64,000 nucleotides of DNA from Zygaena filipendulae (Eukaryota; Arthropoda; Insecta; Lepidoptera; Zygaenidae). Every line of letters starts with the position of its first letter. The stretch's first letter is position 1. The notes under the pieces were generated by a model. It did not search any database and had not been told where the DNA came from. It worked only from the letters and a program-made list of their open reading frames with translations. The stretch spans positions 2,678,501-2,742,500 of the forward strand of contig OU015663.1 in assembly GCA_907165275.2 (NCBI GenBank), read 5' to 3'. Positions 52,204-64,000 of this stretch are shown piece after piece. A program made the translations under genes and the position numbers.

Positions 52204-53569
52204 ACTAGTAACAGACGACCCAACTTGGTTGGATCCAACCGCCCGACCACGACCAAATCGGAACGTGTATAGGGTAGTTGGTCCAACATTATTATTATTA
52301 ATACCGGTTGGACGTGGTCGGCTCGCCGACGCACCCGACCAGCCAACCGTCCAACCAAATTGGTACGTGTGGAGGCAAACGATCCAACCGATGTGTCTCA
52401 GTCGCATTCGAAACGCCGCCGAGCGCTGACGAAAAGTAGGAAAAAAGTAAATGATAAGTACTACGTACAACTTACAACTACGTAATACTTATTATTTCGA
52501 TGTTAAAAACAAACTTAATATACACACCGACAGAATTAGCGGAACATAAAAAGGCAGAGTATAGAAATAATTACGTATATATATTAAAACAAATAATAAT
52601 TAGACTTGAAGTAATAAATTAATATACATCTTTTAACACTTTAAAAGTTTGTAATTAAATTATTAAATTTTATTTAAAATAATAATAAAAAAAACACTTT
52701 TTCTCTAATTTGTGGGCACACAAATAATGTTGCAAATTAAAGATTACTGTGATTTTAACACTAAATAAATGAACGATAAATAACGTGTGTTTCCCCTATG
52801 TCATTCAACTTTTATTTGCAACATTGTCTGTGTTCTCACAAACTAGAGATTTTTTTTTTTAATTTTGATTACTTTTAATAAAATTTAACTAAAAACTTCT
52901 TAAAGTCGATGTTATAAGATGCATATTAGTTTATTACTTCATGCCTGATAATAATTTGTTTTAATATATGTATATACGTAATTATTCCTATACTTTGTCC
53001 GCGATGGACACCCAAACTGCTGAACTAATTTTGATAAAATTTTGTAACCTTTTATAATATGGTCAAACTTAAAAGGTAGGATAGTTTTTATCCCGGAATT
53101 CCCGCGGGAACTCCGGCACTAATGCGGGGAACAGTTAATCACTGTGAACTACTGTCACGGGTACAAAGAAGGACATAGAGTACCTACTATTTCCCGGAAT
53201 TCCTGCGGGAACTCCGAAATTACGGCGGATGAAATCGCGGGGGACAGCTAGTATTATTATAAATAAGTACGACGCGACGACGATGGAGCAAAACTCTGAA
53301 CGCGACATAACTGTGAAGTTATTAGAACTATATAAAGACTTTCCCTGTTTATGGGATTTAACAAATAAAGATTACTTGAGAAATCAAGCTTATACAATTT
53401 TGTTTGAAAGTTTTAAGAGCAGGCGGCATGACGTCCGTACACTTCTTCAGTGCATAGGCAAATGACGGTTGGATGCCCAACCGTCGGTACGTCTGTAGCA
53501 ATGTCGGAACGGTTGGCACGACGGCGGTAATTGGGTTGGATCCAACCAAGTTGGATCGTCTGTTACTAG
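52204..53569 (+). mobile_element. Inverted-end element with MADF-like fragment, Harbinger-type remnant 2
   Basis: About 1.37 kb. Ends ACTAGTAACAGACGA and TCGTCTGTTACTAGT, with GTTGGATCCAAC palindromes just inside. At 53283-53465 a short reading frame (KLLELYKDFPCLWDL) resembles a MADF domain N-terminus. A retroposon (52990-53258) lies inside. No transposase frame is seen. Confidence 0.65.
52990..53258 (-). repeat. Antisense retroposon copies
   Basis: Two partial copies with GGAATTCCCGCGGGAACTCC and the end GAAATCGCGGGGGACAGCTAG, inserted in the 52204-53569 element. Confidence 0.6.
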
Positions 53570-54431
53570 TTTAACTCTGAGGTTCGAGGGTGCAATTGAT
53601 GCTTACACCCGAGCTAACTACTCTGATTTACATCTCGATTGTGAGGTAAGTAGAAAAAAACCGGCATTACAAGAATAAAACATTTTATTAATTTTTTTTT
53701 TCAAGAACGAAATTGAGCTTCGCCTTTCGATATTTAAAATTGATGACTTTATACTCATACGAAGACAAGGCTGAATAGCGAATCGACCTCTTTTGTCATT
53801 GGGCTGAATGCATGATGTCCATTGCCAGTATGATGGTTAGATGTACGCGAACTTTTTGGAAGAGTGAAGAGTTTTTTTTTTTTTAATTAGTTATCGCCCT
53901 AGGGCTTTTCTAGTTACATTATTACCCTAGAGCTCAGAAGAATAACTAAATTCTTCTGAGCCTTAGAGCGCTAATTGGTCACCTACGAGGCCCCATTTGG
54001 GGGTAATAAGGACCTAAGTACTTACCGAATATGAGAGATGTAAAAGTATGTTTTTTGCTGTGGTAGGTACGTATTGAACACAATCTTTTTCACAGATACA
54101 TATTGCAATAAAAAAAAAGTTATTGCAATCTGACTTCTAGTTGGACATAGAAAAGCAATAGTGTGTTAACCCACACTGGAGAAATTTTGATTAAAGTTTT
54201 AAAATTATAGCGCCATTTTGTGTCAATTTTTTTATGTTCAATATTTAGTTACATATTTAAACAATGTAATAAGGTAAACACATAATTAAAAAACGTTCTC
54301 TACTCTCAATAAATCGTTCTGAATCAATAACTTCATTTTGTGGGTTAACATGTTATTGCTTATCTGCGTCCAGTTATGAGAAAACGATTACTTAAATCCT
54401 TACTAACTTGATGAAGACATTTTTATTACTA

Positions 54432-54665
54432 ACCGCCGCACTCAGAGTCGTCTTTAATGATTACTTAGTTAAGTATAGATTTTTAAAACAAAACTGCCGC
54501 AATCAGACAAGTTTAATTATTGTTAATTGGCATTTCACTAATTAAGTTACATCTCATTAAATGCCAATTAACATTAATTTACTAAACGTCTCTGATTGCG
54601 GTAGTTTTGTTTCAAAAATCTATACTTAACTAACTAATCATTAAAGTCGACTCTGAGTGCGGCCG
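54432..54665. mobile_element. TA-flanked foldback MITE, copy 2
   Basis: 234-bp palindrome nearly identical to 2127-2363, with TA flanks at 54430-54431 and 54666-54667. Confidence 0.8.
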
Positions 54666-55446
54666 TAAGAAACGTTGTCATTGGCAAATTATAATTATAG
54701 ACGCCATTATTAAAGAAGAAGAATACATAAATCCGTATATACTAGCGCGTTGATAACATTTTTTTGAAATCATATTTTAATGGTAGACCAGGTGGAAATC
54801 ATAGTCTGCATTTACTTATGAATAAGTTTTTATTTGTATCTATTTACACGGTCACAATATAAAAACACTTAGAAGAAACAATTATTATGACTCACCTTAG
54901 CCTCTATCCTATCTAGCTTATACTACTTTATAATATAAAAGTATTTTATCGATCACTATCGACACCAATATAATTCCACAAACATTTAGGAAGATAATTT
55001 AATCCAATTAAACATTAAACACTATTTGTGACTAACTTGGAAGAAATGAACGGAAATTCTCTATTTTTGTGTGGGTAGCTAATGATTCTCCATCACAGAT
55101 GATGTAATTCACAATATTTATTTACATGTAAAGCTTAATAAATATTATGTAAAATTAAATAAACAATATATTTTGCTATCTACATATAATATTCTATACT
55201 GCTTGGTGCTTAGTTGAATTACATTGGAATCCTAATTGCATAATCTTAATTTTCGGATAGTAACAAGTAAAGAGTACCTAAGAGCGTGGCTACATCAAAC
55301 AAATAAAGCGCTTCTACCCACACTGTGCAATCAACACGCGCTAGCACTCCTAGCAGTTGCATAAATAAGCAAAAATATATTTAGAAACGAAATTAACTAA
55401 CTTTTTATGGCACAATGACACCATTCAGCTATCACTTCCGCACAAT

Positions 55447-55746
55447 TAGGGTTCCGTAACAACAACAAAAAGTTATTTATACTTTTAATAAAATCCTTTT
55501 TCACTTCTTATGCTCTTTAGGTTCTTATCTGTGCTGGGTTGGAGCGGATTTATTGGAACACGAGTAAACACGAGTATTATACATCGACAGCGTATTTGGG
55601 GATTTTTTGTGGAGCAGCTTCTCCGGCTATAGCACATGGGACATTTTATGTTATAATTTAACTATAATGACGTCAAAAAGAGCCATAACATAATGGAAAA
55701 TTGAATAGATTTGACTTTGACTTAGATTTCAAGGTACGGAACCCTA
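55447..55746. mobile_element. AGGGTTCCGTA-ended element, ~300 bp
   Basis: Ends TAGGGTTCCGTAAC and GTACGGAACCCTA are inverted repeats of a kind common in moths and butterflies; non-coding inside. Confidence 0.7.
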
Positions 55747-56115
55747 AAAATAGATGAAATCTGCGAATTGTCGATTTCATTTTCCTTTATTGTTGATGCG
55801 ACTATATTTTTCCATCATAGGGTTACCTTTCATACTAATCATTCGCATTAGTTGATTTTATTAAATAATTTTACAAAATAATATAGTGAATTTTACTTAA
55901 TTTTTTTACAAATTTTATTTTATATTTGAGGGCGTTTTTGGGTCATCAGTACCTATACTGATGGCATAAAAAATCTTATATATCAGGATAAATCCGTGCG
56001 GTAACCCTACTGATGAATATTTTAATATTTGATTCACGAGGTTAGTTACGCTAGCTAATTGCGTGATCCCTAATTATATGTATAATAGAAGATGGCGCGT
56101 GCGCCGGCGCCGCCG

Positions 56116-56859
56116 TTAGTGGCGCGTGATCCGCTCCAGCTCCTGCGGGTCCAGCTGCCCCGCCTCCGCGCACGACTTGCAGCAGAAACTGCAACACAAA
56201 CAGTGATTTAGCAATTCCATTTTAGATAACTAACAGCTCTTAACAGTTACCATGAAGGAAATGAGAATTTCAAACGTAAGGACCCGTATGGTTGAACGAG
56301 GGACATGGTCTTGGTCTTGGTCATGCTTATATATCTTTGATAAATTAGCAGAGTGACGCTTAGATAAAAACCTGGATTTACGCGGGTAAATCACCTAACC
56401 TATCCAGCGGCAATACAAAAGGGAAGAGGGCCCTCGAGACCTTTAGAATATATTAAATTCGTCAGCATTGCGCAGCTTGCGTGCGCCCAATTTCCGTGAA
56501 TATTGTGAATATTTCGTTGTAGGTACCGCAAAAAATAATTTTGAATATTTCAAAAAAGAGAATCGGTTACTGAAAACATGCTGAAAACACTCTCTCAAAG
56601 TTTAAAAAAAGGATTTTTAGCGTTTGGGATTATTGGGCTCGCAGCTTAGAAAGCTTTTTCTAAAAATGTCTCAAAATATTTTAATATAGGTATAAAATAA
56701 AATCATAGATTTCAATATCAGTAAATGCTGGTAGTTAAGTAGGTAATGTATGTTATAGTTACCTGGAGTAGTAGGTGTGCTTACAGAACCTGCTTTTTAC
56801 TATGAGCACGCAGTTCGCGAATAGCGGGTTGTCGTTGCAGTTCGGCGGGACGTGTATAG
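56116..56859 (-). CDS. Exons 5-6 of the Ig-Ig-PLAC gene: PLAC cysteine module
   Basis: Exons 56859-56763 and 56188-56116. Cysteines at residues 260, 269, 278, 287, 288 and 291 are spaced C-x8-C-x8-C-x8-CC-x2-C, with NPLFANCVLIV in the middle. About 17 residues follow before TAA. The intron splits the module just before its FCCKSC end. Confidence 0.85.
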
Positions 56860-59821
56860 CTGTTGGCAATGAGACGAATGGTATATGTATAATAATATAA
56901 TGTAATAGGTAACAAACATTATCAGAACAAAAAATCCAATAATATTTTTTGATATTATGAATCCGAGAAAGTTATTACAGATTTGAATAACGCAACTCTG
57001 AAGGAAAACAAACAAGGAAAAAGCTATTTGGTCTAGATAATACAATAGGTAGGTACATGCCGCATGTCTTCGCGATAAATTTAAAAACTACTAAACGGAT
57101 TTTCAAGCGGTTTCCACCAATAATAGAGTGATTCCAGAAGGTTTATAGCTTTAGTGTATCCTGAAATTCCCGCGGGAACTCCGAAATAACCGCGGTGGAT
57201 GGCTAGTATAATACTATACAAATTTTTGGAAAGCACGAACATGATTTTTATTTTTTTAACTTATTAGAACAATTCATTGCGTCAAGAGTCTGGCGCTCAC
57301 GTGCCAGTAAGTATTTTGTTTTCTGACGGCTCATCGAATCGGCAGTAGGTACTCGTTGCTGTAGTTTTCCTTATTTTTCTCTATGGATTTACCTCTGACG
57401 GTGATGTGTACGGTGGACGAGTGGGAGCTGTACTGGTTCGAGGCCACGCAGCCGTAGTCGCCGCTATCGCTGGCTATCGCGCCGTACACCACCAGTGAGT
57501 TCTCTGAAAATAAGAGTGCAGACAAGTGTTGAAGTAGTACATATTAAGCATACCTATATAGGTAGGTATACATAATCTTCATATCGTTTCTCGAAAGCTG
57601 CAACAACGATTTGGGTTGGGTGAAATATTCTTATGCAAAAGTTTCCATAAAATCCCAAGGAAAAACAGTTGTAACATTGGTTTTAACACAAAAAAAAATT
57701 CCAAACAATCACACAGAGCGAAGTTCGGTCGCCCAAGTATTATTAGCATGAACTATCTACTTATGTTAAAGTTTGTGAGACGTTTGGATGTTTTTTAATC
57801 AATTTATACTTAGTGATTCGCGCATAAACCGTAAACGGCTGAACTATCATATTCACTTCAAAACGAATAACGAATCTAAGCAGAAATTACATTATAGGGC
57901 ACTAGACATTTGATATTTTTTTATTTATTTAAGCATTATTGTAAACATGGTTGCATGTATGCTTGATGCTTTTCCGGCAATATCATTTTTTTCTCGATGA
58001 CGGTGCACGGTGAGTGGTGGCGGAAGAAAGGAGACAGAAACAGCGTATACTGTATAGTGCAGCTGTAGGTCTCACCTGACAATTGCACCCGGTCGCTGGT
58101 GCGCAGGCGCTGGCCGTCCTTGGTCCAGTGCACGTCGGGCAGCGGATAGCCGTCCGCCTCGCAGCGCAGCCGCAGCGCGCCGCCCAACGCCACTTGCGGC
58201 TGGTCCGCGCTGATGGCCGTCGACACTGCGCCCGCGCGAGCGACGTGCGCACACGCAAACACACACGTCACCGACAGTTACACACAGCTACATTTTGTAG
58301 CATAATATCATAAAAATATATATTGTACCTATATATAAATGCGGTACAAACTATAAATTAAATTAGGTAACAAATAAGATGCAAAGATATATAAGATAAT
58401 ATAAATTAAATCGAAAAATCCTTTTTTGTTCAATTCAATAATTTTTTGGAACATAATAAGTTAAAATGCATGACAAATATCGTGACAGTTTTTTTTTCGT
58501 ATCAAGGGAAATGATAATATTATTGAGTATCGTATTTCCGGTTTCGATAAAGTATAGTATCATAAACAAATAACATAATATTTATTTGAAAAGCTCACAC
58601 CAAACTGTGATTCTATCTTGTTATTATATAGGTATTTATCTATCTACCTAAGATTTTCTATTAATAATATTATACTTTATTAAAATACAAATAGTACATA
58701 ATTATGTTATGGTCATGCATTATATTTAGGTACATGCATTGTGCAAACACCTCCAAAACCGACATGCTAAGAAAGTTATGAGTTGCGATCGAAGTATTAA
58801 AAAACCCGTTGAATAATAGATCACAATCAAATTTATGTCATAAGTACCAAGAACAAATTGTACGGCTACGTACAATTCAAAAAATACCTAACTATCCAAC
58901 GATAATTAATAATCTAGTTAAGAACCCCGATCTCACCTGCTCTGTAGATGACCTGTATGTTTGTGAGGTGCGTGGTGGTGGGCTCGGGCGTGGTGCGCGT
59001 CGGGCCGGGGGTGGCCGGTCGCGACAACTCCTGGTGCTCTATGTAGTTAGTGTCGGGCGTGCGCGCGCGCACCTCCACGAACCACGAGGCCGGCTTCGCT
59101 AGCCCGTTGAACGCCTGGCACTCGTACTTGCCGAGCGTCTCCGCGTTCAGGTCGCGGATGTGCAGCAAGCTGCCCCGCGCCTCGTACAGCTCGTTGATGA
59201 ACGGTACCATCTCGCGGTTGGGCCGGTACCATGCGACTGCGGGCGCTGGGTTCCCGTACGCGAGGCACCGCAGCGTCAGCGGCCGTCCTATGCTACCCTC
59301 CACCACCGCATCCGCATCGCCGGCGATGCTCGCCGCGATGTTCTCAGGATCTATCCACCCCATTTGTTAGTAACTAACTACTGTATGCTCGAGTTTGTGA
59401 ATAATCTGTCCGATGATCAGTGCACCCTCACGTGAAAGATTAAAAATAATTATTTATTTTAAAAGATTATTTATTTTAAAAGAAAAATAAGGTTTCATGC
59501 TGAATATTCACAAACACGATACGACGTTAAAAATTATTTTGTAACATATGGGAAATATGGACAATTTACCATTGCATTTCGGCTTTGGACAATATGAATA
59601 CACGGTAAGTATTTATAAATTGGTGGTAATAATAAAATATCCGAAACCAAAGTGCAAACAGCAAATGTGATGGTAGGTATGGCCCGATGGGTGAGGTACG
59701 TGTTATGAAAACACAACAGAACGTGCGAAGGACACGCACCTGGCGAGGGCGGCGCGGCGCGAGCGCACACGCACAGCGCGCACGCCGCCGCCACTGAGAA
59801 GCACAACCGAGCGCGCGCCAT
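56116..59821 (-). CDS. Secreted two-Ig plus PLAC protein, papilin/lacunin-like (complete, 6 exons, 308 aa)
   Basis: Minus-strand exons in order: 59821-59740, 59350-58937, 58225-58076, 57503-57393, 56859-56763, 56188-56116 (TAA). Total 927 nt, all phases matching. The start ATG (59821) has a good context (GAGCATGG) and begins a hydrophobic signal peptide of about 22 residues. Ig domain 1 (about residues 40-130) has LRCLAYGNP, the core Trp (AVAWYRP) and GKYECQAFNG. A Thr/Pro linker follows (about 135-155). Ig domain 2 (about 165-252) has LRCEADGYPLPDVHW and SGDYGCVASN. Residues 260-291 match a PLAC module: C-x8-C-x8-C-x8-CC-x2-C. Papilin and the Manduca protein lacunin end with Ig domains and PLAC, and act in basement membrane. 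Either a free-standing short gene or an internally initiated papilin isoform. Convergent with Bruce. Confidence 0.85.
57075..57210 (-). repeat. Antisense retroposon copy
   Basis: CTGAAATTCCCGCGGGAACTCC, then a GGCTAGTATAATACT-like end, in the intron between exons 5 and 4 of the minus-strand gene. Confidence 0.55.
57393..58225 (-). CDS. Exons 3-4 of the Ig-Ig-PLAC gene: Ig domain 2
   Basis: Exons 58225-58076 and 57503-57393, both phase 1/1. The first carries the N-terminal Cys and Trp strands, the second the C-terminal Cys (DSGDYGCVAS). The single Ig fold is thus split by one intron in the middle. Confidence 0.85.
58226..58936. other. Intron 2 of the Ig-Ig-PLAC gene
   Basis: AT-rich, with no exon or repeat recognised. 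Confidence 0.5.
58937..59350 (-). CDS. Exon 2 of the Ig-Ig-PLAC gene: Ig domain 1 and Thr/Pro linker
   Basis: Phase 1 in and out, as is usual for Ig-domain exons. It starts after GGATAG with DPENIAAS. Both Ig cysteines and the core Trp are present. The tail has RPATPGPTRTTPEPTTTH, a likely O-glycosylated linker. Confidence 0.85.
59740..59821 (-). CDS. Exon 1 of the Ig-Ig-PLAC gene: signal peptide
   Basis: Encodes 27 residues plus one base. MARARLCF is followed by a Val/Ala/Cys/Leu hydrophobic core and a small-residue stretch (CARAAPPSP), fitting a signal peptide cut near residue 22. The donor is AG|GTGCGT. No in-frame ATG lies upstream within the open stretch, so this is the first start. About 10-50 bases upstream there is only a weak ATATA; no convincing core promoter is visible. 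Confidence 0.8.
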
Positions 59822-60019
59822 GCTCCACTCGCGAGCTCCGGAGACGATCTGAGACACTATATGCCCAGTGCCCAGCCCGAGCTTGTCGCTTTATCGGACA
59901 CTGGCTTTTTTTTTTCAAATTTTACGTTCCTAATTCCTATATAGATAGAGTAACTTGCTCTTGCTAACATTTGGTACCTACGAATAATGTTTGTCACATA
60001 ATATTTTTATTAAGTAACC

Positions 60020-60282
60020 TACTAGCTATTCCCCGCGGGTTCACCCGCGTTCGGAGATCCCCTGACAACGTGTAGGTAGTATGCAAAATTTAATGTAGTT
60101 TCTTCCGCGTTAATTTCAGAGTTCCCGTGGGAATTCCGGTATAAAAGTAGCCTATGTCCTTCTCTGCAGTACCCCTGACAACGTGTATGCAAAATTAGGT
60201 GGTGATCGGTTAAACCGTTTAGCCGTGAATGCGTAACAAACAAACAAACTCACTTTCGCATTTATAATATTAGCAAGGATAA
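60020..60282 (+). repeat. Retroposon copies
   Basis: Head CTAGCTATTCCCCGCGGG, a second core at 60115-60140 and the tail TTTATAATATTAGCAAGGA. Confidence 0.6.
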
Positions 60283-60363
60283 CTGTGTACATAAGTTGAA
60301 GACTGATAACTGATAAGTTCGTAACACCTAACACCTATTTACTCGTACAAGATTATGAATTGA

Positions 60364-60666
60364 ATAATATCGTCCCTTAGCTTACAACACCTCTCAAGTC
60401 GAAAATTGGCGGTTTTTACATTTAATGTCTATCTAATAATTAATCTAATAAAATATCAGTCAACACAGCTCAAGTCATAAAATAAAAGTTAAAATCAAGT
60501 AAATCATCAAAATAAGTATAAATCATAATTTCGTAACCACTAACTAGGGTAATTAAGTAACAACAGAAAAATTCAACCGATTTTTTAAAATACACAGTTT
60601 TTTTAGTCTCCTGTAAAGTTGGTAAAAATGACTTATGCGGTGTTGTTAGCTAAGGGACGATATTAT
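60364..60666. mobile_element. ~300-bp foldback MITE
   Basis: Ends ATAATATCGTCCCTTAGCT and AGCTAAGGGACGATATTAT are exact inverted repeats around an AT-rich interior. Confidence 0.75.
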
Positions 60667-62814
60667 GCTCCTTTGTGAATAAACTTCTACAGGGTGGGTA
60701 AAGACCTGCGTAAGTCTTCTTTTAAAATAAAGTCCTAGGTTGAAATTTTAACTTTATGTACCTACCTAGTACCTAGAACCTACCTACCTAGCTGAACAAA
60801 AGCGCGCTTTTGGCACTTTTTAGTGTCATTGAACTGACTCAGTATATAAAAAAGGGTAAGTCCCTTAGGCAGTCATAAATTCAGGTTCACTTCAGTAGGT
60901 TGTCTATCAATTACCTAGGTCTACATACGAATAGGGACTATTGGGTGTTTGGTCTTACAGGTAGTCTACTGGGCAGTCTGGGTACAAAGTTCCTAGTAGT
61001 CTATATATTGGGGAAAAAATTCCCAGTACTATGCGGTAAGACTACTCGGAATAGGGGAAAAAAACTTTGTCGTTAACGTAGGCATTGTGCGGAAATTAAA
61101 GATAAATGATGACATATATAAAAATGTCCGATACGATGACTGAGCAAACATTGCTTCATAAAATTGTTGGGGCGTATGCACATTGCACACTCGTATCACA
61201 ATAATAATAATAATATGTTGTGTAATTGTTTGTACTTACTTATTTCAAGTAAAAAATAATAATTGACGCTACGCTACGGCTGCAGGGAAAGATTGCAACG
61301 ACCGGTTATCAAAGTGGAACAAATATAACGATTTTATCATATTTATTTATACAGGTTAAAATTTAAGTTTACAAACGCGACGCGAATCACGTAGCGCGTA
61401 GGTAGGTAGGTACGTATCAAAACTGCAATACAAAATTGAATACTTGCAGGATTTTGCTTTTCTTTCATAGAGACCATTAAGTACGACACATCAATTTAAA
61501 AATACATACCATACTACTTTGTATCAAAGCAATTGGTGCACTTACAGAGATGATACTTAATAACGAACCCATTGCCCAATCCCAATCCATGCCTGCCTAT
61601 AGGTATACTTAGCTAATTCTTTCCTGTCTGTAGGTAATATGAAGAGGCTGCCTTTTTTGAGCTCAGAAGCACAGACAAGTACTACCTACTCAAAGAGTCG
61701 TTTGAAAGTTTTTACTTTTATTTTCTGTCCGTTCTTTGGAATACCTACTTAGGTATATAGTTATTATTAATATCTTTAGGTTCAGAAATAAGGGTCTAGG
61801 TACCTACTTCTTATACTGGAAATTCGGAAGTCTAGAAAGCAAGCGGGTGAAACAATAATAATTAATGTTTCGGGCATGACATTGACAGATAACGACCGGG
61901 GGGTAATTGCAAATGAGACTTATGATAAGAATTAACTAACATGATGTGTTGTCTTCGATCAACAATACCATGTGTTGTGTACAGAAAATTACTTATCAAA
62001 ATTCTTAGAATAAACACAGCACTCTTTGGGTTGACAATGATACCTAATAATTATTTATCTACGTAGGTACCTACTAATTTCCTACCTACATAGAATAGTA
62101 GACATAGTTATCTATATCTACTAACAATTTGGCTTGGCACCACACCTTGGCACCGACTTCGAACCGATCAGAAGGTAACACATTCCAATAATAATATTGT
62201 GTGCATTTTTTGTCGTTTAGATAAAATCTGTAAGTAGGTATTTTGTTGTAAAAATCAATTGTTTATTATGTTTTTTTAGATTTTAAAAAGGAGAATCGAA
62301 TACGTCCTTCATCTAACCAAACACCCTGTATAAATGATGATGTCATACATTTTTACGTACATAGGTACTTGTAAAAAGTTTTTGCTGTCTTAGCTGTCTA
62401 TCTACTCTAATCAATATTTGTCCATACTTGCAGCATTGACTTCTGTTTGTATGATTTAAATTATATGTAAGTATTGTATTAGATAAGAATATAAATTAAT
62501 TTATACCTACTAAGTATTAGTTATTAGTATGTGTTTTGTAAAGAAAGGTCAAATATACAGTGGTCAAATATACAATATACAGTACTTAAACGATAACCCA
62601 AAGAAACGAACAGTGCGCTCGCTTGAGCTAGGAGCTAGCTAAGTTTTGCAGTGGCATGTTTTTACCAACATAGGGAAGGTTAAGTGTTTTGTTGTCCACG
62701 CAAATAATAATATAATTATCGGAGTAACATAAACATTTAAGCGATCTATTATTTAGTTTAATTGGATAATGACTGTAACTGATTGTCTGGTCCATCAAGT
62801 CGCACATAGGTAGG

Positions 62815-63035
62815 TATATACTATATACTAATTTTATAAAGAGGTAAAGTTTGTGAATTGTAAGTTTGTAACGATGCAGAGGGTAATGTCTGGATCTATT
62901 GAACTGATTTTGAAAATTCTTTCACCTATAGGAAGCTACGGTAGCCCTGAGTGACATAGGGTATTTTTTATCCCGAAATTCCCACGGGATCTCCGCAATT
63001 ACCGCGGGTGACACCGCGGGGAACAGCTAGTTATA
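62815..63035 (-). repeat. Antisense retroposon copy
   Basis: GTCTGGATCTATTGAACTGA, GGAAGCTACGGTAGCCCTGA and the end GACACCGCGGGGAACAGCTAG; a well-preserved example. Confidence 0.65.
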
Positions 63036-63700
63036 ATAAAGACGGAGAAAAAAAGTGACTGTGCAAAACATAATTATTATGATCGAGAGTGGAGAACGTT
63101 TACGAGTAAAAAATAAAATTTACAAAAAAAGAAACCATATCAATCGATAAAACTAAATAGCTTCTCAGTGGCATGCCGTTAGTTCATAGAGAATAGAGTG
63201 TTTGGTACATTATTGTTGTTATTAAGAGTTAGTCAAAGAAAATAATTTGTACAGAAAAGTTAGAACACACACCAAACACAAGCACTAACTACTCGTAGCA
63301 ACTTACTTTTCTAACTGGCTACCGTTTTTTCTAACGCGGCTGCCGCTACCGCAGCAAAACTTTACATTCGTTTGGTAAGAACCACTCTAAAGTAGTAATC
63401 AAACCAAATCATATTTGGACCCCTGAGCAATTTAAAATCACGTAAAAGGATTTGTGCTCGGGTCCGTTCATACCAACGCAGAGTCGAAGTGCATCTAATC
63501 ACAATGGCTCGATTTTACATAGCATAATTTATGAGGTCTATCTCTGCGAGGTTTGCTATTTATACCTACCCATAAAAAGACTTCATGCTTTCACACCCGT
63601 TCGGCGATTGCGAATTGTGAAAATAGGGATCGATATCCGATATAAAATCAACTTATAGCGCGACGATACGCTAAGACAATGCGTAGTATAAATTGACGTA

Positions 63701-63922
63701 GGCCGGCAGTCTCGACAACGTATTGACAACGTTATCGTATCGATCGTTAACTAGGGACCCAAAAATTCGACAGTCGACATTATTACAATAACCAGCCTCG
63801 ACTCGAAACTTGAAATTCACGTAATGTTGGTTATTGTAATGATGTTTATCGATATGATTTTTGGGTCCCTAGTTAACGATCGATACGATAACGTTGTCAA
63901 TACGTTGTCGAGACTGACGGCC
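63701..63922. mobile_element. 222-bp foldback with almost identical 66-bp arms
   Basis: Arms start GGCCGGCAGTCTCGACAACG and read to CCCAAAAAT; I see one mismatch between them. The centre has a weaker inner pairing around GGTTATTGTAAT. Confidence 0.8.
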
Positions 63923-64000
63923 ATGGTAAACGAGTCAGGGCTCCAAATATAGTTGGTAGTCGCTATATTAATGTACAGTACTACAGTGCACTTACCTTTG

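Larger units (their letters stand above)
51600..56115. other. Convergent intergenic region
   Basis: No gene recognised. Holds the elements listed separately at 51989, 52204, 52990, 54432 and 55447, plus a T-run-headed repeat at 53870-54010 with the hairpin CTCAGAAG..CTTCTGAG. The 3' end of the minus-strand gene lies somewhere in its right half; AATAAA complements occur at several places (for example near 55787), none decisive. Confidence 0.6.
59822..64000. other. Upstream flank of the Ig-Ig-PLAC gene
   Basis: No Kunitz, TSP1 or Ig exon is visible on the minus strand, so papilin exons, if any, lie beyond base 64000. It contains the repeats at 60020, 60364, 62815 and 63701. A TATATAAAA at about 60842 on the plus strand has no recognisable gene behind it. 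Confidence 0.55.

Noticed and set aside
56116..59821. ImpL2 (insulin-binding two-Ig protein)
   Set aside because: Two Ig domains and a signal peptide fit, but the six-cysteine PLAC tail does not belong to ImpL2 and points to papilin/lacunin.
60836..60900. Plus-strand core promoter (TATATAAAA, then CAGTC-like initiator)
   Set aside because: Spacing is plausible but no coding exon or donor of convincing quality follows; chance is likely in AT-rich DNA.
63452..63658. 68-residue plus-strand frame near the right edge
   Set aside because: Composition and codon use match surrounding non-coding DNA; no motif or splice context.

Overview
The window is animal nuclear DNA, most probably from a moth or butterfly. 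It holds one very large intron-rich gene and one small gene pointing towards it. The repeat landscape points to Lepidoptera: many copies of a retroposon whose head reads like GCTGTGCCCCGCGG, many short foldback (MITE-like) elements, and an element ending in AGGGTTCCGTA. The species cannot be named from what is visible.

Plus strand, about 480-51600: the orthologue of Drosophila Bruce / vertebrate BIRC6, the giant inhibitor-of-apoptosis protein with E2/E3 ubiquitin-ligase activity. I assembled 58 coding exons by reading splice sites and phases. Joined, they give one frame of 13,599 nt: 4,532 residues plus a stop at 49280-49282. The family is about 4,850 residues long, so the start codon and roughly the first few hundred residues lie to the left of the window. 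In order the exons encode a BIR zinc domain (480-1893), WD40-like propeller pieces and a large exon with a beta-sandwich (2657-5709), a discoidin/CBD-like sandwich (about 9105-11064), long helical/armadillo-type stretches, a second sandwich (29954-30816), and the UBC domain with its catalytic Cys codon at 46665-46667. The 3' UTR runs to about 51600. Exons are very GC-rich and introns AT-rich, and many exons carry Gly/Ala or poly-Gly runs.

About 51600-56115: the gap between the two convergent genes, made of repeats. It includes a 1.36-kb element with inverted ends and a MADF-like fragment.

Minus strand, 59821 down to 56116: a complete six-exon gene for a 308-residue secreted protein with a signal peptide, two Ig domains and a C-terminal PLAC cysteine module. 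This is the layout of the C-terminal end of papilin/lacunin. It may be a free-standing gene or a short isoform of papilin started from an internal promoter.

59822-64000: no recognisable exons, but several foldback elements and retroposon copies.

The two genes show no functional link; one acts in cytosolic ubiquitin and caspase control, the other in extracellular matrix. I see no bacterial-type operon, CRISPR array or clearly new multi-gene system. The most unusual signals are the secreted Ig-Ig-PLAC gene, CA repeats after donors and UG repeats before acceptors in the Bruce gene, an intronic MITE family carrying paired TGACGTCA sites, and two GC-rich intronic blocks that I could not assign.
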